A stretch of 64,000 nucleotides of DNA from Schizophyllum amplum (Eukaryota; Basidiomycota; Agaricomycetes; Agaricales; Schizophyllaceae), in contig VDMD01000059.1 in assembly GCA_007026445.1 (NCBI GenBank), forward strand, positions 99,187 through 163,186, given 5' to 3'. Numbering within the stretch: position 1 is the stretch's first letter; every line of letters begins with the position of its first letter. Of the stretch, positions 56,137-64,000 are shown piece after piece. The position numbers and the translations under genes are program-made. The notes below the pieces were generated by a model. The model was given only the letters and a program-made list of their open reading frames with translations, was not told the origin of the DNA and did no database searches.

Positions 56137-57203
56137 TCGTGTAAAACCATGTTTAGCTTGTGGAAAGCCATGTTTAGCCCGTTATATAGCTCTTTGTGTT
56201 GGTGAGTTAGGAATTTATGAGTAACTCATCCTTTATGCGTGGCATCGCCCTGGGATTTTGTACCACCATTCGTTTCGTCTGCAACCAATCATTATTACGT
56301 GTTCGTTCCTGGCACGTGTCTATGGTTCAGGCTATTTATCACGTTAACGTTCATCTTTCACCTTGATGGTTGGTGGATGCGTTTGTGGGATACTTTGTAG
56401 CAACTATGCGTCTTTATAGTAAGGAACAATATACCTGAGAGCGTTGGGGGTTGTACTGAGAATGTATAGGTGAAAGGCACGTGTTCCGACGAACATCGGA
56501 CGTTATGTCACATCGTGGGAAGTTAGCTTTTGTGCGTCTTGTCTTCTTTCCAACCACTGGGACGGTCTACCAGTGGGACATAATGCGTCGAGCGCTTTGC
56601 GCCTTCTCATCTCTCCTCGGCAAATGGTATACAGTATGTTCTGTGCATGCATGTCTGCAACGGTGCGTCTATGATGTGTTCTGGATACCTTTCACCGCCA
56701 CTGACTATCATTGTCTATCTTTCCGAGCAAGGTTTTGTGTGCTCGCTATCATACATGCTACTGATAATGCAGAGTACTTATAAAATGACACGTTCCATGA
56801 TGTTGTCGTGTATTACCATGGTCATTTGTTTCCTCCTCTTCGTTGCATCAACAAAGTTACCATATTGGGACAGTTTGTTTTGTCTGCGAAGATTTCTTCC
56901 GTATTCGGAAGGAATGTCATTGACGTGGGAATGCCAACGTTGGTGGTACGTACGTGACCGTTCGCGGGTGCTACTCGGGAAGTAGTGTCTGATTATTCAG
57001 TTAACGATCTTATCTCCACACACAGAGGAAAAGAGGGGTGGATATGTTTCTTGACGGAGTGTAACCCGTCGCTCGATGCTCGCGTGTCGCTCGGCGGTAC
57101 CCGGTTATGACTAATCTTCACGTACCACGTGATCTTTTCTTCTGGTTCCGCTTTAGGCGCCGACGTGGTTGCCCATTTCGCGTCGTCTGTGGAGCATATA
57201 CAC
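56137..57203. other. AT-richer spacer, no supported gene
   Basis: Composition changes from CpG-rich arrays to ordinary sequence. Open frames at 56481-56783 and 56647-56985 have no recognisable motif or splice support. Confidence 0.45.
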
Positions 57204-59021
57204 ATGTCGTCTCCTCATTCCGACAAAATCTCTTCGGCAGACAATGGCTTGGACGATCGCAGTCGCGACATGGGGGGTTCCGCTCAGGTCGTTGTCGACG
57301 GCACGCGGTCAAGGTGCGTGGCTTGCAGAACGACATCGCATCTTTTGACATTGTCGCAGTGAGCGCGGCAGCGCTGATGTGATTCCTGCATTTGTTGGCG
57401 TGCCTTGTAGTCCGACGAGACTCTCCGTTGAAGTCAACGGACCACAGCGGTGCGTGCTCTAATGCTGTTCCCCATCCCATTGGTTTCCTGACTTGCACCC
57501 TGCACGCGTTATAGCGCAACGGCGTCTCCTGCCCCCCTACGCCGTGAACCATCGGCTGAAGTGGTTCAGCAAGCGATTACTCCTTCTCTTGACGCGGACA
57601 AGATGTTCGGGCTTCATAAGAAGTGCGTGTTATTCTTTTTACCTGCGCGACATTTGCTCACTCGATCCCTTATCTGTCGTCCAACAATGATCTGGCCAGC
57701 CAAAATCTTCAACTTGTTCTCTATGCAGCCGGCGGGTACGTACTCCTTCCGGTTAATCGTCGTATATCCTGATTTAATGCTTCAGGTCGGGCGCGATGGC
57801 GCTTTCGACGGACACGCGTTGTGACGAAGAGCCGATGCCCACCGTTGGTGCATCGATGGTACTTCCGCCTCCTGTTCTCGTGGGTGCAGGCTCCGGGGCG
57901 GCGGGTATCGATCGTTCTGCCAACCAGTCGCTTCAGGCTGGAGGGGGTCCGGTTATTGAGTGCGTCTTATTGTCTGTTAGTCATGGCAGCTTGTTAAACT
58001 ATATATTCAGGGCGGGTGCGGTGACCTTTCTGTCCGGGGTACCTCCGGATGAAGGTTCGACCGCCCGTGCGGTTCCGACTGCTGCGACAGGTGCTTCCGT
58101 AGATGGAGGTTCCTCTCACTCGTCAGTATTGTGTCTCTGTCGCTCTCCCGATGACTAACCAGCTCTAGTGCAAGCTTGCGCTCGGAATCTGCGTTGACTG
58201 AGCCGGTTGAATTTAGTGAGCAGACAAGGGCTACTTCTGGTGCGTCATGGGTTTCATATTCCATTGTACTTCGCTTATGCTTTGGCGCAGACGGTACCCC
58301 AACTGCCTTGTCTGCATTACCTGGACCGGCAGATGACGGAGTTCACAAGTCTTCGGTCTACAGACGGAAGGCGCCTCGTCTCGCGGGCCACGTCAACAAG
58401 CGCAAGCGTACCGCTAGTCCGTCTTCGTCTATGCACGTCCAAGAGGGTAACTCAGCATCCGTCGCGTCACCCCGGCAGTCTGTGCGACTTTCTGAGAAGG
58501 CCGATCGTGGTGGCTCTCGTCTCACCAAGCGCTCTCGCACCGGCGAGTATTCTCTCGCTGCCGCGGCCACAGGCAGCGACGAGGGCATGGTCGATTCGAC
58601 TGGCAACCTGCCGGTTCAAATAACGCGCAAAGCCGACTCGTCGAAAGGGCAGTTCTTGGTCGTCCGGATTGTCGGCCAGAGGGGCGAGGGACCGTCTGGT
58701 CTGTACAGTGTGCAGTGGGCCGATTCTTGGGTGCCCTACGATAAGGTCAAGGGCTCTGCAGTGCTGGCGGAGTGGGAGCTTTCCCGTCCGGTAGAGAAGT
58801 CTGGCCGGAAGTCTGCATCTCACAAGCAGACCACGACCGGCAAGGGCACGGAACGGCTCAAGGTCGACGGCTCCGACGTACTCAGGATCGTTGCTCAGCA
58901 TGGCGATGGTCGGAAGGCGGAGTACGTTGTTCAGTGGGACAATACGTGGGAAGACTACAACATCGTCAAGGACCTGGACGCTTACAAGGACTGGCAGGCG
59001 GTTCGCCCTCCGGCGCTCTAG
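57204..59021 (+). CDS. Protein with two chromo-like modules
   Basis: The 3' exon (58291-59021) is clear; earlier exons are tentative: 57204 to about 57312, 57515-57622, 57698 to about 57739, and pieces from about 57787 to 58250 with acceptors near 58014, 58168 and 58290. The N-terminal half is Ser/Pro/Ala-rich and probably disordered, with basic nuclear-localisation-like stretches (NKRKRTASPSS, RLTKRSRTGEY). The C-terminus holds two related modules: VRIVGQRGEG...YSVQWADSWVPYDKVKG and LRIVAQHGDG...YVVQWDNTWEDYNIVKD. Their Y-x-VQW-x-x-(S/T)W pattern is that of chromo or chromo-shadow beta strands, which usually bind methylated histone tails or partner peptides. A chromatin-linked role is an inference. 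Confidence 0.65.
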
Positions 59022-59357
59022 GTTGGTGCTGATGTTGAAGGACTTTCGGCTTGGGCGGACACGTGTGCATGTGTATATCTATATGTATTTCTTGATGTTG
59101 GTTGGCCTCGCGCTTTCTTGTTTTACTCGTATCGAGCTGTATGGTTTCTTGGATGCTGCTGAATGCAATGCAGGTCATTGGTGGCTATGGCGACGTTTGC
59201 ATTATTCAAGTAACCAGTGTGGTGTACCTGAACTGCGTGTGAGTCGCCTACGTCACACGCTTACGCGTCCTTGCTTGATGTCGCACGTGTATACAGCGCT
59301 TGTCCGCTAGTTGCTTGCAGTTCGCAGCCATTGCATCGTCGTTCGTGTGAATCTGCG

Positions 59358-60305
59358 ATGTGGACACCTGCAAAGAACTTCCTCGCGCGTGCTGACTACT
59401 CCCATTATATTATTCGGCTTCAGAAGCTAGTGGAGGAGTATGTCCCACGAGATCAACGAGACGAGAACGGTGTACTGGGAATACACGAGATCTTGGATGC
59501 TGTCGAGGAGGACAGAGACTTCCACGCGAAGTATAAGGTCATTTTGGTGTGTACTCAACTTTCTACGATATGATTAACGTCTGATATGCATGGGAAGCGC
59601 GCGTTTACATGCCAGGTCGCGTACTCGGGGTTCGCAATCGACCCCAAGTATGCGGGCGTAGACGCTCCGCAGTTCTACACTGCGCCTGAAGATGTGGTCA
59701 GCATACTCTACTTCTTCGTCGATATGATGGTCTGGATGAGGCCCGGAGAGACGGCCACCCCCGCCGTCACTGTTCGGCGTCCCGCTGTGAGCGTGAATTG
59801 ATTTGCTTGTGTATACTTTTCTCATTGTTGTGCGATCTCAGTGTACATTGAATCCTTGGTATGCTCGTCCTAGGATACCGACGATCGACGTGAGGCTCGA
59901 CGGGTCGGTGAGGGATGGCACTCTGCAAGACAAGATCTGGAGTCTCAACATTGATCTTGTGCGTGTCGTGGCATGTTTACAACTGCGATAAGTATGCTTA
60001 GCATTTCGCAGACAAGTATGACGTTCCAACCGCATGACACGCCGGACTCTTTCTTTAATAAGGCTGAAGAACCTGAGGCGTTACCGGAGATTCGTCCCCG
60101 AACAGCGGAGGAGCGCTCCGCTATTGCAAAGGCAGCGCAGCGGCGGCGCAGAGAAAAGAATCGCGGACTGTCGGCGGAGGCGGTTGTGCATTCGCAGCCG
60201 TCTTCCGACCGCGCATCGCCTGCCGAGTTGTTGTCGACTTATGTCGACGAGGAGATCCAGACAGAGCTGCATGCCGTCGACATTCACAGCGAGGGTGTCG
60301 AATAG
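59358..60305 (+). CDS. Four-exon gene of unknown function
   Basis: Exons 59358-59546, 59616-59786, 59842-59958 and 60012-60305 join in phase across introns of 69, 55 and 53 nt, giving 256 residues. The N-terminus begins MWTPAKNFLARADYSHYIIR. The middle is rich in aromatic and acidic residues (QFYTAPEDVVSILYFFVDMM). The C-terminus has a basic helix (IAKAAQRRRREKNRG) that could be a nuclear signal. I do not recognise the family. Every exon ends at a codon boundary, and the donor sequences (GTGTGT, GTGAGC, GTGCGT) are acceptable. Confidence 0.7.
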
Positions 60306-61444
60306 CTTGTTTTCAGTGTAAGCTTCTCATCTTGTGCGGTCTAAATTGTCATTTTTCGTCGGGTCCATTGTTGCGTTGACTGCAATATAATCTTCGTAGT
60401 TTAGCAATTGACTACCCATAACCTCTTAGCACAAGGAAATGTTTCTACTCTGAAGCCGGTTAAAGTCAGGTTATGGTTTGGTATCAGCTGCATATTGCGG
60501 TAGGTGGCGATTTTGAGATCCGTCCTTTTATTGATCTAGGCAGTGTATGTTGACTGCATGTTTCTCGTCATATACATAACAGTGAGGCGCCTGATTTCCA
60601 GCGAAATTTCCGCTACCATTTATAGTAGTGGGTTTTGGGGTGGAAGCGGAAAACGACCTTTGGCGCCGAAGGAGGTCATCACGTGACCTGTTTGCTTGCC
60701 ACGTCAGAGTTCCGAGTCTTCGACCATCGGCAGTTGAATGTTCTTGAGCACCACCTTGTGTACTGTGTCCTTCTTGCTGCCCACAGGCTTTCTACTGCAT
60801 ACTGAGTGGTTGTACCCCCGGGATCGACCCTGTAAAATGCCACGGTCAATGCTCGACTGCAATGTGTTATAAGCAAAAGTGCAAGGCCAAATTAGGGCTT
60901 TGGATATAATAGATGAGACAAGTGCATGGTGCAGCTCCGAAGTTTGGTAGCGGGCTTTGCCGGTAACGACTGGCCTTGTTGATCGATGGTATGTTAGACG
61001 GTTTTAGCATTTCAGTCGTTGTTGTCAACATCAACACTCACGTGCTGGTCACAGTGCATTCACGTGTCGATCTCGGCAATGTCCGATGATACTCTGGGTA
61101 GCGGTGGTGATTGGCGCAGTTAGACAATAGTTCCACTGTTTATCATATATGCGGCATTGCTTCATAGTAGCTCTTCATCTGCTTTGGTTGGACTTTTCCG
61201 TATTGGCTGTTGGATTAAATGGTTGGTAGATTAGGTCATTGTACGTCCACTTCGATCGCTACCGCTTCAGTTGAGCCGGCGACGGGATCGGCATGTAATG
61301 TCAGACTTTGCATTTTGTATTTCAAGCGGCGCGGCTTTATAAAGCCTTGTTCGGAGACCTTGCTTTTCGTAAACCCCAGCCCACCCACCTGAAAGTGCGT
61401 GTTCTTTTGTATCCCACCGTCCGCGTGCTGACAGTGATGCGTTA
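60306..61444. other. Spacer without recognised feature
   Basis: I see no gene, repeat array or RNA structure between the four-exon gene and the F-box gene. Confidence 0.5.
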
Positions 61445-62614
61445 GTGCGCCTGCCTGTAGAGCTGAGCTGCATCATTATAGGCTACTGCGATCGGGCGAC
61501 GCTCGCTGCTTTGCTCTTGGTCGATCGTACATTCATGGCCCTTGCGCTTCCGCCGTTCTACGCGCGTATTGTGCTGAATACGCATGATGACGCTGATAGG
61601 CTGCACAGGCGTATGTCCGTGCATCGCTACGTTCGAGTCGTGGAGCTGCGTATGGTTTGCGTACCTCGCCACATGCCCCTTCTGAAGCACGTCCACACCT
61701 TGATTTGGAAGACAACCCGGGATGCGGACCAGTTACAAGTCTCTGGAGAACACGTCGCGGATATCATTCGTCGCTTGCCAGCTGTTACTGTCCTTCATTT
61801 ACCGCTGATATTTCCTCGTGTCTCCGCCATCGAAACCGCAACCTCCCCAATCGCTCGCTGCCTCACCTCTTTGGACATCGCAATACCCTACATGCCCATC
61901 GCCGCGCACCCGCAAACGTTCTCACCATTGCCCGCTCTGCGGCGTTTGGTGATCCGCAGTTCTCCGTCGAACGCGTTGCCCGAGTTTGTGGCGCAGTACG
62001 TCCGGGTCGTTGCGCGACAGCTTCATGACGTCCGCCTCCCGAGTGCTTTGACCTGGGATTCATTCCGTGCTGCTGTCGTCGAATTACCTCCGAGTGTGCT
62101 GCGTTTGCGGTTCGGGCACGTTGTCGATGCTACGACTTACGGTGTGTCGGCATGCTCTGTCTTGCGCCACAGCTAATGCTCATCGCGTTTAGTCTTGGGC
62201 ATAAACGTTGTTTTACCGGCGGTAACGACTCTGGTATTCGAGGTTCGTGTTATCGAGGACGACCATAGGCTGGAGTGGCAGTTTTTCCAAGGGTTCGTCG
62301 AGCAGCAGCGGCGTTCCGGCGCTCTACCGGCCTTGAAGCACATCGAGGTGTACATATATGCGGCAAACGCAGAGCAGCGGTACCTCTACAGTGATTGGTC
62401 TTTCGCACTGTTTGATAAGGGAAGGGGGTGGTCTTCTATGGACTGGTGCGCCTGGACGCTTGGCGTGTTAGGCCGGGACGCGTCATTGGACTTGGTCGTG
62501 TATACTAGATTTTCTCGTGGGTCGCAAGAGCTTTTTGACTTGTATGCTGCGGTTAAGAACTGCATGCGTTGCCTGCCCGCGCATAGATTCTCCGTAGATG
62601 TCCGTACTCTTTAG
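61445..62614 (+). CDS. F-box protein (paralogue 1)
   Basis: Two exons: 61445-62141 and 62193-62614, with a 51-nt intron in phase. The N-terminus is a recognisable F-box (RLPVELSCIIIGYCDRATLA, then LLVDRTFMALALPPFYARI). The rest is an LRR-like stretch ending IYAANAEQRYLYSDWSFALF, MDWCAWTLGVLG and the final RFSVDVRTL. The start is unresolved: no ATG lies in frame directly upstream, so the first codon may be split by an intron whose acceptor is the TAG at 61443-61445. It is probably an SCF ubiquitin-ligase adaptor with unknown substrate. The C-terminal part is clearly related to the next gene. Confidence 0.82.
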
Positions 62615-62778
62615 TATTATGTTTGTTGGTGTTTTCCGCCCGCCGACATTCTTTGCCGACGCGGTCGCCTCAACGGATACATTGTCTAGGTCCAGCTGTG
62701 GTAGCGATCACGGGCGATCGTGTTCCACTCCGACGGAAGTATTCTATAGATACTTAAGAAATGTCGATTTTGCATTGT

Positions 62779-64000
62779 ATGTCTGGGCGCGGCTTTCTGT
62801 CCTTCCCTTCTGGCCTTCTTCACTATGTCGAAACCCGGTACGTGGCTTGCTCTCTCGGAAATATGGAGGTTCTTATTCGCGCAATGCAAGTCGGCCACTA
62901 CGTGTACCTCGCCCCCGAGCTGCAGGCCATGGTGGCGGGGGAGAGCGATAGAAAACTGCTCGGGACTCTGCTTCGAACCAGTCGATTCCTGCATCATACC
63001 GTCACGCCTATGTTTTACGAGGAGGTATCTCTTCGTACAGAGCAGGATGCGCTGAAGTTGGCTAGCCACCCTTCAGCGGCTGGTCTCGTCCGTACGTTGA
63101 ACGTGAACATGGACGTGCCCCGGAGTATTCCACCCATGGCCAAGGTCACGACTATCCGCTGGGAGTCGTGCATGAGCGTTGACGGTGTACGCTTATCGGG
63201 GTCGCAGGCGGCGGAGTTCTTGGGACGGTTCCCTTCGCTGGTCCATCTCCATCTCTTGGTCGACTTCACCTACATGTCCGATCTCGACATCGCCCTTCAA
63301 TCAGTGGCCGGACGTCTTATCACCCTCGAATTCGGGTTCCCATCTGTGCCGACATGGAGCGCTGTACGAACACCTCGTTCTCTGTTCACCTCGTTGAAGG
63401 AGCTTCGCTTCGGCGACGGTCAATTCATCAATGTCGCGTCGTTCGTGCACCATCATATACGCGGGAGAGCAGACAACCTGGAGGTCATGCGTTTGCCGCG
63501 GTACTGCACCTGGGGTTCGTTCTGCGCGGCGGTGGACGTGGTCGCGCCGCGTTTGACCCAGTTGGAGCTGGAGGCTTTTCTGGGCATGGAGAAATATGGT
63601 GCGCATTCGTGTTCAGATTGTTTACAGTTCATTGATTGTAATTTGCAGACATGCGGCCGGGTTTGGAGACGCCCCTCTTGCACACCATCGTGTTCGAAGT
63701 GCACCGTCCTAATGACGATACACGCCACGAGTGGTCGTTTATGCGCGACTTCATGTTCGTGGCGCAGGTTAGGAATCGCATGCCTGTCCTCCAGACCATC
63801 CGTGTGGTCCTGTATGCCGCCAACGCATTACAGTCCATGCTGGTCTGGGAATGGACGTATGCTTTATTCAGAGTCGATGATGGGCCCTCGGACATGGATT
63901 GGCGCTCTTGGGTGGAATGCGTTCTGGGAACGTTCCGCCGTCTTCATCTTGTCATACATGCGCCGTTCTTGCAGGGCTCGCATATGCTGGAGGTGCTACG
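62779..64000 (+). CDS. F-box/LRR-like protein (paralogue 2), runs off the edge
   Basis: Exon 1 is 62779-63598, starting MSGRGFLSFPSGLLHYVETR. After a 50-nt intron (63599-63648) exon 2 begins at 63649 and stays open to the window end. The frame has no stop across more than 1.1 kb. Leucine-rich strands recur (FPSLVHLHLLVDFTYMSD, LKELRF). The end of the visible sequence, TIRVVLYAANALQSM...WEWTYALF...MDWRSWVECVLG, aligns with the end of the upstream F-box gene, so the two are tandem paralogues. The N-terminus is a weak F-box or a divergent form of it. Confidence 0.8.
   Translation, partial: MSGRGFLSFPSGLLHYVETRYVACSLGNMEVLIRAMQVGHYVYLAPELQAMVAGESDRKLLGTLLRTSRFLHHTVTPMFYEEVSLRTEQDALKLASHPSAAGLVRTLNVNMDVPRSIPPMAKVTTIRWESCMSVDGVRLSGSQAAEFLGRFPSLVHLHLLVDFTYMSDLDIALQSVAGRLITLEFGFPSVPTWSAVRTPRSLFTSLKELRFGDGQFINVASFVHHHIRGRADNLEVMRLPRYCTWGSFCAAVDVVAPRLTQLELEAFLGMEKYGAHSCSDCLQFIDCNLQTCGRVWRRPSCTPSCSKCTVLMTIHATSGRLCATSCSWRRLGIACLSSRPSVWSCMPPTHYSPCWSGNGRMLYSESMMGPRTWIGALGWNAFWERSAVFILSYMRRSCRARICWRCY

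Noticed and set aside
56481..56985. Hydrophobic open frames that could be a small membrane protein
   Set aside because: Two overlapping frames are equally open, codon use is unlike nearby genes, and no intron or homologous motif supports either.

Overview
The window reads as nuclear DNA of a filamentous basidiomycete, probably an agaricomycete. Genes carry many phase-consistent introns of about 45-60 nt with GTRNGT donors and CTNAC-like branch sites. The gene content fits: F-box-like proteins, a MYND-finger protein, a secreted S33/TAP-like peptidase and a NACHT-ankyrin STAND protein. No bacterial operon signals are present.

Left part (1-20 kb): an F-box-like 3' end (1-1210), an intact six-exon FKBP12 gene (2060-3032, minus), a one-exon F-box gene (4127-5347, minus), a broken MYND-finger gene (6397-7418), and a TAP-like peptidase gene (minus, 7514-19032) split by a 9,054-bp element at 8123-17176. 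The element has inverted repeats of about 1.3 kb and an 8-bp target duplication (TCCGCCAT). Removing the element and one duplication copy leaves a continuous 690-codon frame with catalytic Ser240, Asp496 and His525. The present allele stops 11 codons after entering the last interrupted stretch and loses the histidine.

Middle part (20-56 kb): mostly tandem repeats. Three very large arrays (20.95-26.95, 38.4-48.2 and 49.56-52.4 kb) share a core near TCGTCGAG(T/C)ACGAC with a 24-bp period. The outer two run on the plus strand and the middle one is inverted. In one frame all can be read as an octapeptide close to L-V-x-H/Y-D-x-E-x, but unit lengths of 24, 26 and 27 bp break the frame often. A 5'-truncated LINE with a poly(A) tail and an 11-bp duplication sits in the first array. 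Between the arrays lie a NACHT-ankyrin gene (33170-38082, ten well-supported exons and two frame breaks late in the ankyrin part), a small three-exon SH3/KOW-like gene (41290-42408, minus), a module of about 1.3 kb present in three diverged copies, a broken tRNA-Gly copy, and an intact intron-containing tRNA-Gly(GCC) at 56034-56136.

Right part (57-64 kb): ordinary gene-dense sequence with a gene encoding two chromo-like modules (about 57204-59021), a four-exon gene of unknown function (59358-60305), and two adjacent related F-box/LRR-like genes (61445-62614 and 62779 past the edge).

The window thus contrasts compact conserved genes with a repeat-rich block where minisatellites fill spacers and even introns (FKBP12 intron 5, SH3-like intron 2). 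I see no shared pathway linking the genes. Exon borders were read by eye from splice consensus, frame continuity and family motifs; no transcript or database evidence was used.
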